Shown here: piece by piece, positions 25,158 through 33,958 of the stretch
How positions within the stretch are numbered: position 1 is the stretch's first letter
Layout: each line of letters opens with the position of its first letter
Assembly: GCA_024400425.1 (NCBI GenBank)
Contig: JAKSMV010000001.1
Coordinates: 62,001 to 126,000 of the forward strand
Origin: Bacteroidales bacterium
GTDB taxonomy: Bacteria > Bacteroidota > Bacteroidia > Bacteroidales > F082
Reading direction: 5' to 3'
DNA length: 64,000 nt
Notes under the pieces: generated by a model
Database searches by the model: none
Told to the model about the DNA's origin: nothing
Seen by the model: only the letters and a program-made list of their open reading frames with translations
Translations under genes and position numbers: made by a program

Positions 25158-26456
25158 TTATTTCACTATCAGTTTCAGCGTTTCGGTTTGGTGGCTTTCA
25201 TCTGAAATTTGCATGATATAGAAACCTTTTGCCAAGTGGCTGATGTCCATTTGGTGTAGTTGGTTTCCTCTTGAAAAACCAGTTGATTGCTGCTCAACCA
25301 ATTGTCCTTGAATGTTATAAATGTCAAAATTCACTATTCCTTCAAGGCAGTTGAAGAAACAAACATTGATGGCATTGGAGGCAGGATTTGGCGCAATGGA
25401 AGCGTTGAATTCGGGTGTCAAGGCGTATTCATCGACATCTAGTTGTGCCGTGACGGCCAGTTTCATCGTGATGGGCAAGTGGTCGGAGCAATCGAAAACG
25501 GCATCGATTACGGCTTGTGGTGCCGAGTTGTTCGTGCCTTGGTTGATGGACTGGTTGAAATGTCGTCCGTCGTTGCCGACAGCCTTGTATGAATCGCGCA
25601 CATAGCGGATGTTGTGATAACCGAAAGCGATTTCGTCGGCCATGAGGATGAAGTCGAAACGGTCGTCCATGCCGCCTGTCGAGCGGCAGTCGTTGTCAAT
25701 CCAACTGGCTGTGGCCTGTGTGTGGTATTGCGCATAGTTTTGGTTTTCGTTCCAAGGACCGACGCCCGAGCTTCCGACCGGATCAACGAAACAGATTTCG
25801 GAGTGATTGTAGGTGCGTGTTAGGAGTTGGTAGCCTGTCTCTTCCGAAGAATACATGTTGAAATCGCCCATAATCAGCGTGTTATCATTCGGATAATGTT
25901 GGTAGATGTAATCCATCGTCGTTTGCAGTTGCGCTCTTCTCGAACTTTCGTAATTCATTCCGGCCTTCAGGTGTGCCACAACACAAATCAACTTAATGGT
26001 ATCGCCAGCGGCGAGGCTTGCCGTCTTGCAGTATAGTTCGTAGATGTCCGTATCGCGTGGATTAGTGCGTAAGGCAATATGCTTTTTCAACGCTAACTTA
26101 TTGGAATTATAGAAGATATGGTTGATGATATTGCTGGATGCGTAGTTAATGATGTCGTCCGATTTCCAATAGTTGATGTCATTGATGTTCAGGTTGTGCC
26201 TTAAGAAATCGTTTTGCAGGACTTGCGTAGCGCCAAATTCGTTGACGGTGAAGATGTCGGGTTTCACATAGTCCAAGATGGTACGGATGCATTCGTCCTT
26301 GGTTTGGGTGTTGTTGTTGGTCTCGAAACACGATGCCCAGCCACTGTTGTAGTTGCCATATTCCAAAAGGTTGTATTGCATCACGGTGAGCGTGTCTTGG
26401 CCTTTTGCAAAAAATGGAAAGGCGAGGAGTAGAAAAAATGCCAATGGGTGTTTCAT
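25158..26456 (-). CDS. Secreted endonuclease/exonuclease/phosphatase-family protein with type IX sorting domain
   Basis: The 432 residues start with a signal peptide (MKHPLAFFLLLAFPFFAKGQ). The central EEP fold keeps its metal and catalytic segments: FTVNEFGA (Glu), LIMGDFNMYSS (Asp-Asn) and CSDHLPI (Asp-His). Residues from about 350 form a type A C-terminal secretion signal: SIAPNPASNAI, then VNFDIYNIQGQLV and LAKGFYIMQI. This marks it as cargo of the Bacteroidota type IX secretion system, released or surface-bound. Substrate could be nucleic acid or a phosphoester. It lies just upstream of the acid phosphatase, suggesting a phosphate-scavenging pair. Confidence 0.88.
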   Translation of the reverse strand: MKHPLAFFLLLAFPFFAKGQDTLTVMQYNLLEYGNYNSGWASCFETNNNTQTKDECIRTILDYVKPDIFTVNEFGATQVLQNDFLRHNLNINDINYWKSDDIINYASSNIINHIFYNSNKLALKKHIALRTNPRDTDIYELYCKTASLAAGDTIKLICVVAHLKAGMNYESSRRAQLQTTMDYIYQHYPNDNTLIMGDFNMYSSEETGYQLLTRTYNHSEICFVDPVGSSGVGPWNENQNYAQYHTQATASWIDNDCRSTGGMDDRFDFILMADEIAFGYHNIRYVRDSYKAVGNDGRHFNQSINQGTNNSAPQAVIDAVFDCSDHLPITMKLAVTAQLDVDEYALTPEFNASIAPNPASNAINVCFFNCLEGIVNFDIYNIQGQLVEQQSTGFSRGNQLHQMDISHLAKGFYIMQISDESHQTETLKLIVK

Positions 26457-26475
26457 CTTGAATGAATTAAAGCCG

Positions 26476-26483
26476 CAAAGTTA
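26476..26483 (-). promoter_or_regulatory. Promoter -7 element for the secreted EEP gene
   Basis: The minus strand reads TAACTTTG 19 nt before the ATG at 26456. It shares the short divergent region with the lipoprotein gene on the other strand. The -33 element is not evident. Confidence 0.4.
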
Positions 26484-26492
26484 AAAAAATGG

Positions 26493-26521
26493 TTTGATAT
26501 TTGTGGAAACCTTTATCTTTG
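26493..26521 (+). promoter_or_regulatory. Promoter: TTTG -33 and TATCTTTG -7
   Basis: TTTG at 26493-26496 and TATCTTTG at 26514-26521 are 17 nt apart. The element favours the ATG at 26538 over the GTG at 26526 for the lipoprotein gene because transcription would begin around 26527. Confidence 0.6.
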
Positions 26522-26537
26522 CACCGTGATTTTTGAA

Positions 26538-27026
26538 ATGAAAACCCGACTGATAATAGCAATAGGTTTGTTTTTGTGCGCATTCTTCGCTTCGTGTCGC
26601 AAGGATGTGGTCTATGATACGGCTGTTGTCGGACATTGGGGTTGCGAGCAATATGTGAGTTGCCGCACCAATGATTCAACAGGTATTGTCAGTTGGGACA
26701 CTTCGCATTATGTAGTCGGTGAAGGACATGGCTACGAGTTGTTTTTCTACAATGACCGTTCGGGAAAGTTGTTTCTCAACGACAGCCCGGCGTTTATCAA
26801 GAAGTTCAGCTGCAAGTATGTTTACGATGAGGGAAATAGGAAAATCGTCATCGAGGCACCAGGTTTCTTGTATGCTATCTATGAGAGTGTGTTGGCGTTA
26901 GATGAAAACAGAGCCGAATTCGATGTAGAAGACATCAATGATAGCACCATGACAGTTTCGTGGACTAATTCCATTTCTGAGCCTTCTCCGTTTTTTGAAC
27001 GTTTTTTTCTCAAAAAGATTGATTAA
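26538..27026 (+). CDS. Lipoprotein of unknown function (162 aa)
   Basis: From the ATG at 26538 the product has a lipoprotein signal peptide ending FFASC with RKD after the cysteine. The mature part begins DTAVVGHWGCEQYVS, a start like lipocalin-type domains of Bacteroidota, and continues with beta strands typical of a small barrel. No catalytic residues are seen. It is followed 18 nt downstream by a second lipoprotein with a similar VGKWGVE start, so the two are probably distant paralogues on one transcript. Function is unknown. Confidence 0.7.
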   Translation: MKTRLIIAIGLFLCAFFASCRKDVVYDTAVVGHWGCEQYVSCRTNDSTGIVSWDTSHYVVGEGHGYELFFYNDRSGKLFLNDSPAFIKKFSCKYVYDEGNRKIVIEAPGFLYAIYESVLALDENRAEFDVEDINDSTMTVSWTNSISEPSPFFERFFLKKID

Positions 27027-27044
27027 CAACAAAATATTACGAAA

Positions 27045-27626
27045 ATGAAAAGATTAAGTTTATTTGCCCTTTGTGTGGCTTTCACAGTGATGTTCGCTTC
27101 GTGCGGAAAAGATGATTATAAATCTTTTGTAGGCAAATGGGGCGTGGAACGAATTGATTATTACAATATTGACTATGCAGGAAACCCGATTGAGAGCACT
27201 ATCGAGACCTACACTTTCGCGCTTGATGATCCCAATGATGGTATCGACTTGGTTTTCCGCGACAACAAGACGGGCGAGATGCATGACCGTAGTCAAGACT
27301 CGATTTGGACTGATTGGAATTCGGAAACGCAGCACTATGAAACTTTGATTGTCAGTCCTGATACGACGATTGTCACAAAATTCACTTACTCGTATGATTC
27401 TGACGAGTCCATCCTCTATATGAATATGGACTATACGCATACTTTCAGGATGCAAATCAGCAATTTGACCGACAACACGTTCAACTATACCAATGAGTAT
27501 GAAAGCAATTACGTCGAGAAAGCTTATCTGAAGCGTCTCAGTAACGATGCAAATGCAAAGGCCGAGAGTGGCAAGAAGAACTCATGGCGTCCTCGCCGCG
27601 AAGGCTCGTTCCTCAGTGGCAGATAA
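27045..27626 (+). CDS. Lipoprotein of unknown function, lipocalin-like (193 aa)
   Basis: The 193-residue protein has a lipobox MFASC (Cys near residue 20) and a mature start DDYKSFVGKWGVERIDYYN, again suggesting a lipocalin-like beta barrel. Pairs of strands such as HYETLIVSPDTTIVTKFTYSYDSDES follow. The last 30 residues (NAKAESGKKNSWRPRREGSF) are basic and probably disordered, unlike the upstream relative. It is the second gene of a two-lipoprotein unit ended by a strong terminator at 27646-27681. No function can be assigned. Confidence 0.7.
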   Translation: MKRLSLFALCVAFTVMFASCGKDDYKSFVGKWGVERIDYYNIDYAGNPIESTIETYTFALDDPNDGIDLVFRDNKTGEMHDRSQDSIWTDWNSETQHYETLIVSPDTTIVTKFTYSYDSDESILYMNMDYTHTFRMQISNLTDNTFNYTNEYESNYVEKAYLKRLSNDANAKAESGKKNSWRPRREGSFLSGR

Positions 27627-27645
27627 ACGACGACCATTTATAATG

Positions 27646-27681
27646 ACAATGGCCGCTGACAGGATCGTCAGCGGCCATTGT
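27646..27681. terminator. Strong intrinsic terminator, convergent
   Basis: A perfect 15-bp stem (ACAATGGCCGCTGAC and its complement) with a 6-nt loop is followed by TTTGTTTGT on the plus strand. It separates the lipoprotein pair from the convergent RlmI-like gene and could work in both directions. Confidence 0.85.
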
Positions 27682-27703
27682 TTGTTTGTGAAGTGATTAG
27701 ATC

Positions 27704-28906
27704 TTAATCAACCATTAGTACCAAACCTTTCAGGTAAGCGCCTTCGGGGTGGAAGATGTTGATAGGATGGTCGGTAGGTTGCGAGAGCTGGTATAGAATC
27801 TTCACATTGCGTTTGGCTTCGATGGCTGCTGCGGTTACTATGCCTTGGAAAGTAGCCTTATCGACGGCTTGCGAACAGCTGAAGGTGAAGAGCAGGCCGC
27901 CCTTGGCGATGCGCTTGATGGCTTCGGCATTGATGTAGCGATAACCGCCCAAGCCGCGATGACGGTCTTGGTGGCGTTTGGCGAACGCGGGTGGGTCGAG
28001 GATGATGAGGTCGAACTCGCCATCGCCCATTTGGGTGACATATTCTTTCATGTCGGCTACCAAGCAAGGGTTTTCTTCTTTCGAGTAACCATTCAGCGCA
28101 AGGTTTTCTTCGGCAGCGCTGATGGCTTTCTTCGAGGCATCCACTGTGACCACGCGCTTGGCGCCGCCTTTCAGCGCGGTGATGCTGAATCCACCCGTGT
28201 ATCCGAAGGCGTTGAGCACCGAGCGGTCTTTGGCCAGCTGGCGCACCAAGTCGCGGTTGTCGCGTTGGTCTAAGAAGAAACCTGTCTTTTGCCCTTCTTC
28301 CCAGTTGGCGTTGAACTTGCTGCCATTTTCCATGATGACCTCGTTGATGCGTTCTCCAAAGAGGTAGCCATCGTCGATGCTGTCGTCTTTGCCCATGCGT
28401 TGCATGGCTTCGGCGCTCTTGTTGTAGATGGCTTGAAGGCCTAATCCTGGAATGAGTTTGAGGGCGCGCACAATCTCCTTGAGATGGAGCACCATGCCTT
28501 CGGTTTGGGCTTGCACTACTGCGGTGTGGCCATAGATATCGACAATCAGTCCGGCAAGGCCGTCGCCTTCCGAATGGACGAGGCGGTAGCAGTTGGTCTC
28601 AGGGTTGTCGGTCAAGCCCATGGCTTTGCGGGCTTCGAAAGCATGTCCAAGTTTGTCGAGGAAAAACCATTCATCGATTCGGCGGTTCTCGAAGCAGAGC
28701 ATCTTCACGGCGATGCTGTCCGATTCGCAGAAACCTGTTCCGAGAATGTTGCCGTCGAAGTCGGTGACGGTGACGGTGTCGCCTGCTTGAAGGCCTTCGT
28801 CAGCTGAATGGATGGCACCCGAGAAAATCCAAGGATGGAAACGGCGTACGGCTTCGTCCTTGCCTCGGTTGAGGCGAATGACGGGATAGAGTGGTGTTTG
28901 TGACAT
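27704..28906 (-). CDS. RlmI-like class I rRNA methyltransferase
   Basis: The 400 residues match the RlmI/YccW family, SAM-dependent 5-methylcytosine methyltransferases of 23S rRNA. An N-terminal PUA domain (about 1-90, with RRFHPWIFSGAI) recognises RNA. The Rossmann core has the SAM loop NAFGYTGGFSITALKGGAK, VDASKKAI and the catalytic LDPPAFAK. The C-terminal HPEGAYLKGLVL is also typical. The exact target base is not certain without comparison. It is divergent from adenine deaminase and convergent with the lipoprotein pair. Confidence 0.9.
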   Translation of the reverse strand: MSQTPLYPVIRLNRGKDEAVRRFHPWIFSGAIHSADEGLQAGDTVTVTDFDGNILGTGFCESDSIAVKMLCFENRRIDEWFFLDKLGHAFEARKAMGLTDNPETNCYRLVHSEGDGLAGLIVDIYGHTAVVQAQTEGMVLHLKEIVRALKLIPGLGLQAIYNKSAEAMQRMGKDDSIDDGYLFGERINEVIMENGSKFNANWEEGQKTGFFLDQRDNRDLVRQLAKDRSVLNAFGYTGGFSITALKGGAKRVVTVDASKKAISAAEENLALNGYSKEENPCLVADMKEYVTQMGDGEFDLIILDPPAFAKRHQDRHRGLGGYRYINAEAIKRIAKGGLLFTFSCSQAVDKATFQGIVTAAAIEAKRNVKILYQLSQPTDHPINIFHPEGAYLKGLVLMVD

Positions 28907-28923
28907 AGAAATGAAATTTGGCG

Positions 28924-28931
28924 CAAAAATA
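28924..28931 (-). promoter_or_regulatory. Promoter -7 element for the RlmI-like gene
   Basis: The minus strand reads TATTTTTG, 17 nt before the ATG at 28906. It faces an identical element for the adenine deaminase gene 24 nt away on the opposite strand. Confidence 0.5.
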
Positions 28932-28955
28932 AGTTTTTTAATGAATGTTATTCCT

Positions 28956-28963
28956 TATTTTTG
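28956..28963 (+). promoter_or_regulatory. Promoter -7 element for adenine deaminase
   Basis: TATTTTTG lies 20 nt before the ATG at 28984 and supports that start over the in-frame ATG at 28945. The -33 region lacks a clear TTG. Confidence 0.5.
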
Positions 28964-28983
28964 CCACAATAAAATTGGTTTCT

Positions 28984-30618
28984 ATGAACAATACTTTTCA
29001 AATCAGCGGTCAGATAGTTGACCTTGTCAATTCAAGGATATTTCCAGGTGTCGTCAGTGTTGAAGACGGCAAGATTGTTTCCGTCGAGGAAAGGGACGTG
29101 AAGGAAAAGCAGTACATTATGCCAGGCTTTGTCGATTCGCATGTCCACATCGAGAGTTCGATGGTGGTACCTTCCGAGTTTGCCCGCATGGCTGTGTGTC
29201 ATGGCACTGTGGCCACCGTCAGCGACCCGCACGAGATTGCTAACGTCATGGGTGTTGAAGGTGTCAAATACATGATTTCCAATGGGAAACGTGTTCCTTT
29301 CAAGTTCTTCTTTGGCGCACCAAGTTGTGTGCCTGCCACTTCGTTTGAGACTTCGGGCTTCACCTTGGATTCCAAGGCAATCGAGGAATTGATGCAGATG
29401 GACGACATCCATTATCTTGCTGAAATGATGAATTGGCCGGGTGTGGTTTTCGGCGATGCCGAAGTGCTGAAAAAGATAGAGGCTGCCAAGAAAGTCGGAA
29501 AACCTATCGATGGCCATGCTCCTGCAGTGACGGGCGACAACATCGTGAAATATGCTGCAACGGGTATCAGCACCGACCACGAGTGCTTCACCATTGAAGA
29601 GGCTGAGGAAAAAATCGGTCTGGGCATGAAGATTCTCATCCGCGAGGGCAGTGCCGCCAAGAATTTCGAGGCTCTCATTCCTTTGATGGCTTCGCATCCT
29701 GAGATGCTCATGTTCTGTTCCGACGACAAGCACCCTAACGATTTGGCAAAAGGCCACATCAACCAGTTGGTGAAACGTGCCATCGATTTGGGATACAACA
29801 TCATGGATGTGCTGAAAGCGGCATCGCTGAATGCCGTGAAGCACTACAACCTTAATGTGGGATTGCTGCAGAAGGGTGATGATGCCGATTTCATCGTGCT
29901 CGATAACCTTGAGGAACTGAATGTGTTGCAGACTTATATCAAAGGTGTATTGGTAGCCGAAAAAGGCATTTCAATGATGGAACATCTGGAAACTGAACCC
30001 ATCAACAACTTCAAGGTTGAGCCAATTAAAGTAGCTGATATTGCTTTGGCCGACTGTGGCAAGCGCATCAAGGTGATTTCTTGTATCGATGGACAGTTGG
30101 TTACGGATACTGTTGTTGCCGAACCGAAAGTTGAAAATGGTAATATTGTGAGCGACATTGTGAGCGACATCTTGAAGTTGGTGGTTGTGAACCGTTACGA
30201 GAAGACTCAACCTGCCGTGTCGTTCATCAAAAACATGGGCTTGAAGCAAGGTGCTATTGCATCGAGCGTGGCTCACGACAGCCATAATATTGTGGCTGTG
30301 GGTACGACTGATGAAGACATTGTGAAAGCCGTCAACATTCTCATTGAGAATGGCGGTGGAGTAGTTGCTGTTGGCAAGGATGAAAACGCAATTTTGCCTT
30401 TGCCAGTGGCGGGCTTGATGAGTAATGGCGATGGCTATCAGGTGGCTGAAGATTACGAAAAGGCTGATGCTTTGGCGCACAAGTTGGGCACTATGCTCCA
30501 TGCACCTTTTATGACGCTTGCTTTCATGTCGTTGCTCGTCATCCCCGAACTGAAACTCAGCGACAAGGGCTTGTTCGACGGTAAGAAATTTGCATTCACT
30601 TCTGTTTTTGAAGATTAA
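28984..30618 (+). CDS. ade: Adenine deaminase
   Basis: An amidohydrolase that converts adenine to hypoxanthine and ammonia in purine salvage. The protein is 544 residues from the ATG at 28984. Metal-binding and catalytic segments are visible: MPGFVDSHVHIESSMV (HxH), DPHEIANVMG, DGHAPAVTG, STDHECF and CSDDKHPNDL. The C-terminal half includes the family's second conserved domain with SSVAHDSHNIVAVG. The start is set by the promoter at 28956-28963. The nucleoid-associated protein gene begins 3 nt after the stop, so these are likely co-transcribed. Confidence 0.95.
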   Translation: MNNTFQISGQIVDLVNSRIFPGVVSVEDGKIVSVEERDVKEKQYIMPGFVDSHVHIESSMVVPSEFARMAVCHGTVATVSDPHEIANVMGVEGVKYMISNGKRVPFKFFFGAPSCVPATSFETSGFTLDSKAIEELMQMDDIHYLAEMMNWPGVVFGDAEVLKKIEAAKKVGKPIDGHAPAVTGDNIVKYAATGISTDHECFTIEEAEEKIGLGMKILIREGSAAKNFEALIPLMASHPEMLMFCSDDKHPNDLAKGHINQLVKRAIDLGYNIMDVLKAASLNAVKHYNLNVGLLQKGDDADFIVLDNLEELNVLQTYIKGVLVAEKGISMMEHLETEPINNFKVEPIKVADIALADCGKRIKVISCIDGQLVTDTVVAEPKVENGNIVSDIVSDILKLVVVNRYEKTQPAVSFIKNMGLKQGAIASSVAHDSHNIVAVGTTDEDIVKAVNILIENGGGVVAVGKDENAILPLPVAGLMSNGDGYQVAEDYEKADALAHKLGTMLHAPFMTLAFMSLLVIPELKLSDKGLFDGKKFAFTSVFED

Positions 30619-30621
30619 GTT

Positions 30622-31641
30622 ATGTCAGTAATCCAAAATTTGGCCCTGCATTTTGTGGGCAACAAGCAAGCCGACGATGGTGTGATATGCTCAAAGACGC
30701 TATTGGACACCAACGATGAGATGCGCAATATCTTGCATGAATATTTTCTGCAAGTGTTTTTGGCGGAGGAACAGTTTCATTTCATTCATGAGAATGAATT
30801 GAAATTCAATGAGGTATATAGTATCGTCAGCGATATTTTCGACGACCCTGAAAGTTTGTATATCAATTCGGTGAAATTGGCCAAACGCCTTTACGAGAAG
30901 AGCGACCATCCCAAAATCAAGGCGGGCGAGTTCTATGTGGTGCATTTCACCGACTGCACTATTGCAGGAGAGCATTGCGATGCCGTTGGCCTTTTCAAGA
31001 GTGAAAACAAGGACACTTTCCTTCGCGTGTGGACTTCTATGGATGGCCTCGACCTTACGCCCGAACAAGGCATCAACACCAAGAAACTGGATAAGGGCTG
31101 CCTCATTTATAATGTTGAGCGTGAGAACGGCTATTTGGTTACAATTGTCGATAACACCAACCGCAGCGATGCACATTTCTGGACGGATGAATTCTTGCAT
31201 GTGTTCCAAAAAGCCAACGAATATTTCCACACCAACACGGTGCTTTCCTTGACCAAGAATTTCGTTACCAAGGAGTTACCGCAACAATTTGAGGTTTCCA
31301 AGGCCGACCAAGCCGATTTGCTTAACCGTTCCGTGGCTTTCTTCAAGGAGAAGGAGACTTTCGATATGGACGAGTTCGTGAACGAGGTGATAGAGCAACC
31401 AGCTGTCATTGAGAGTTTCCACAAATTCAAGGACAATTACGCCCAGCGCGAAGACATCGAGATTGCCGACAGTTTCGAAATCAACGGAGCGGCAGTGAAG
31501 AAACAGGCACGTGCTTTCAAGAGCGTCATCAAGCTGGATAAGAATTTTCACATCTACATTCACGGCGACCGCGACCTGATTGAACAAGGCGAAGACGAAA
31601 GGGGAAAGTTTTACAAGGTGTATTATAATAAGGAAATGTAA
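30622..31641 (+). CDS. Nucleoid-associated protein (NdpA/37-kDa family)
   Basis: The 339 residues match the NA37/YejK family of nucleoid-associated proteins, though the family's role is poorly defined. Supporting segments are the N-terminal LALHFVGNKQADDG, the middle FYVVHFTDCTIAGEHCDAVGLFKSEN and the C-terminal EFVNEVIEQPAVIESFHKFKDNY followed by AVKKQARAFKSVIKLDKNFHIYIHGDRD. It is soluble, has no catalytic motif, and lies between adenine deaminase (3 nt upstream) and a GNAT gene (2 nt downstream) in one tight transcript. Confidence 0.85.
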   Translation: MSVIQNLALHFVGNKQADDGVICSKTLLDTNDEMRNILHEYFLQVFLAEEQFHFIHENELKFNEVYSIVSDIFDDPESLYINSVKLAKRLYEKSDHPKIKAGEFYVVHFTDCTIAGEHCDAVGLFKSENKDTFLRVWTSMDGLDLTPEQGINTKKLDKGCLIYNVERENGYLVTIVDNTNRSDAHFWTDEFLHVFQKANEYFHTNTVLSLTKNFVTKELPQQFEVSKADQADLLNRSVAFFKEKETFDMDEFVNEVIEQPAVIESFHKFKDNYAQREDIEIADSFEINGAAVKKQARAFKSVIKLDKNFHIYIHGDRDLIEQGEDERGKFYKVYYNKEM

Positions 31642-31643
31642 AA

Positions 31644-32249
31644 ATGAACCTGCAACTGCGTCAATGCACAATCACTGATTTTCAAGCCGTTGTCGAATTA
31701 AACGAAACGGTTTATGCTTCTTTGCCCGACAAGTCGGTTTTGCGCCACAATTCGTCGGAAATGATAGCTTCGTGCCTCGTTGAACCGAATGTGACTTTGG
31801 GATTTTGGGATGATGAAAGGCTAGTTGCCATTGGCGTTCTCTATGTACCGCAATGCATCGAGGAAGACCATGCGCACGATGTGGTTGGACTTTTTGACTT
31901 GAGGACTTTTGGACATTTAGACAGTTTGACTTTGTGGGATGCTGAGCGGAGTCGAAGTATTGACTTTGAGACGATTGGACTTGAAGAATTGGAGAAATTG
32001 GGTATTAAGGCAGCCAATCAGAAGCTGTTTTTGGTGAGAGAAGGTTATCGTGGACAAGGTTTGCAGCGGAAACTGATTCGCGAGATAGAGAAGATTGCCG
32101 TTGCGAGAGGCTACAACCTGCTTTGCACTACTTGTGCGCCAAACAACACATTCAGTATCAATAACTTTCTGAAAGAAGGTTATGCCTATGCCAAAACAGA
32201 AGAGAAGTATGGCGGCTTGATGAGGAATTTGTATTACAAAAAGTTATAG
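31644..32249 (+). CDS. GNAT acetyltransferase carrying an in-frame repeat
   Basis: A 201-residue GNAT-fold protein that would transfer an acetyl group from acetyl-CoA to an unknown amine. The acetyl-CoA loop is LFLVREGYRGQGLQRKLIREIE near 128-149, followed by FSINNFLKEGY. Between the first strands and this loop, DAERSRSIDFE (around residues 100-110) is encoded by GCTGAGCGGAGTCGAAG, a short repeat also present at 40974-40990. The segment has probably been added in frame. The gene is last in the ade transcript and overlaps the convergent lipoprotein gene by 6 nt. Confidence 0.85.
   Translation: MNLQLRQCTITDFQAVVELNETVYASLPDKSVLRHNSSEMIASCLVEPNVTLGFWDDERLVAIGVLYVPQCIEEDHAHDVVGLFDLRTFGHLDSLTLWDAERSRSIDFETIGLEELEKLGIKAANQKLFLVREGYRGQGLQRKLIREIEKIAVARGYNLLCTTCAPNNTFSINNFLKEGYAYAKTEEKYGGLMRNLYYKKL
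31941..31957 (+). repeat. Dispersed repeat GCTGAGCGGAGTCGAAG inside a GNAT gene
   Basis: The 17-nt sequence lies in frame within the acetyltransferase gene and differs by one base from the copy at 40974-40990 in an intergenic region. It resembles short dispersed repeats seen in Bacteroidota. Confidence 0.55.
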
Positions 32250-33950
32250 TTTCCATTCCTCTTCCAAGTCGATGTCCCAGCCGGCCTTCACTTCGAGTTC
32301 GTCTTTGTAGTCGATATAGGTCTCAGGCAGGAAATGACGATGGTAGTTGCCTGTGCTCCATTTGCCGTTGCCGTCTTTGTCGAGCAAGGCGCGAATCTTG
32401 TATTTGGCAGGTGCCAAGTGGCGGAATTCGACTTTTTCCTGTTCGATTATCTTTTCCTCTTTCAGCACTTTCCCTTTATCGTCGGTAAGTTGTACCACCA
32501 CTTGTTTCAAGTCCTTAGGAGGCACAATGGTGATGAAGATATTACCATATTCGTCTTCTTTCAGTACATGGAAATCGGTCTTGATTTCCGCGTTGGTGCG
32601 CCCTCTGATGCCCCAGAAAGTTGAGTCGGGGATTTGGATGCTGTATTTCACATCTTGTTGCAACGTTTCTGTAACAAGGCGATATTGGAAGCCATATACG
32701 TCGGCTTTTTCGAATTTCAAAGGTCCGTAAGTCGAAATGGTATCGGCCATGAAAAGTGCCGAATCGGGCATGGTGATGTTGACGATAGGCTCCGAAAATT
32801 TCAGTAGAAGGCTACTGTCGGGAAGCAAGCCGCCATTGATGATGAGGTTGTTTTTGACAGTGAGTTTGGCGGCTTCTTTTTTCTGTTGCTTTTTCGAGTC
32901 TTTGAACTTCAGGCTGTAATGAGTCGAGTCGTTGATGAGCGTGTCGTATTTCACCTGCACCCAAAGACTGTCTTTCGCGTTGGGCGTGAAATACCACAAG
33001 ATGGTGTCGTTTTCGCGTGAGTTGACCGTTACCAAATTGAACGTGTCGGGCAATGTTTCTGGTGTGCTGATGACGGCATTTTTGGCAGGATGGCGGAACA
33101 CGAATCGGAGCAGACCTTCTTCAACGAGTTTCTTTTCCAAAAGCATTTGTGTGGAATCCACTTCGCTGAACATAAACAGGTTGAGGTTCAATGACTTTTG
33201 GTTGAAATGGCGTGGCGCCAATGAGTCGTTGGACTTTTGTGGATACGATGCCGAAACGATGGTGTCGATGAAGGCGACTTCTTCGTTGGGAAGGTCAAAA
33301 TAAAGGTTGGAGTTGACATCCTTTAGGGCGAAGACAAGGAATTTGCTGTCGGGCAGACCGCCAACACGGAACTTTCCATCTTTGTCGGTTTTCGAGATGT
33401 AGTTGGGAATTGTTGAAGTTGGCAGTGTTTCAAGGCTATCGCGGTCGGCTCGATAAAGACCGACAAAGGCATCTTCGACGGGTTTTTTGTCGGTGGCGCT
33501 GAGCAAAGTGCCGGCAATGCTGAGTGTGTCGATGGTTTCGCCCGTTGAGAAGGTGTAGGTATAGTCCTTGAATTCGTTGCCTTCGTGAAGGTCTTTTATG
33601 GCTTTCCCGAAATTGATTGTATAGGTTGTATTGATTTCGAGACTTTCCTTGAATTTGATGACTAGGGTCTTGTCTTTCAGCTTGATGTCGGGCTTAGAAG
33701 CCAAAGGCGGCGACACGAGCACGTTTTGGTTGGCGTTTTCGAGGGTGACGTACTCGTCGAAGCTAAGCTCAATCTTGCGTCCGTTGAAGTTGGTGCAATG
33801 GTTCTCGGGATTGGCAAGGCTCACTTTGGGCGGTGTGGTGTCTTTGGGGCCGCCTGTCGGAGTGACCATGTTGGCACAGCCTTGAACGAGCATGACTGCC
33901 GTTAGCACGCTCGCGATGATGAATCCAGATTTCCTTTTGCTCGCCTTCAT
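32244..33950 (-). CDS. Ig-like domain lipoprotein
   Basis: From the ATG at 33950 the protein has 568 residues with a signal peptide and lipobox VQGC. The N-terminal domain begins TPPKVSLANPENHCTNFNGRKIELSFDEYVTLENANQ and reads on to FKESLEINTTYTINFG, the pattern of a bacterial Ig-like (SbsA/Big_5) domain. Further beta-rich repeats follow, including a region like a carboxypeptidase-regulatory fold (AFVGLYRADRD). The C-terminus has DKDGNGKWSTGNY. The role is probably surface structure or binding. A longer frame upstream overlaps obgE and was rejected. It starts 8 nt after the obgE stop and overlaps the convergent GNAT gene by 6 nt. Confidence 0.82.
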   Translation of the reverse strand: MKASKRKSGFIIASVLTAVMLVQGCANMVTPTGGPKDTTPPKVSLANPENHCTNFNGRKIELSFDEYVTLENANQNVLVSPPLASKPDIKLKDKTLVIKFKESLEINTTYTINFGKAIKDLHEGNEFKDYTYTFSTGETIDTLSIAGTLLSATDKKPVEDAFVGLYRADRDSLETLPTSTIPNYISKTDKDGKFRVGGLPDSKFLVFALKDVNSNLYFDLPNEEVAFIDTIVSASYPQKSNDSLAPRHFNQKSLNLNLFMFSEVDSTQMLLEKKLVEEGLLRFVFRHPAKNAVISTPETLPDTFNLVTVNSRENDTILWYFTPNAKDSLWVQVKYDTLINDSTHYSLKFKDSKKQQKKEAAKLTVKNNLIINGGLLPDSSLLLKFSEPIVNITMPDSALFMADTISTYGPLKFEKADVYGFQYRLVTETLQQDVKYSIQIPDSTFWGIRGRTNAEIKTDFHVLKEDEYGNIFITIVPPKDLKQVVVQLTDDKGKVLKEEKIIEQEKVEFRHLAPAKYKIRALLDKDGNGKWSTGNYHRHFLPETYIDYKDELEVKAGWDIDLEEEWKL

Positions 33951-33958
33951 AGTATTTC

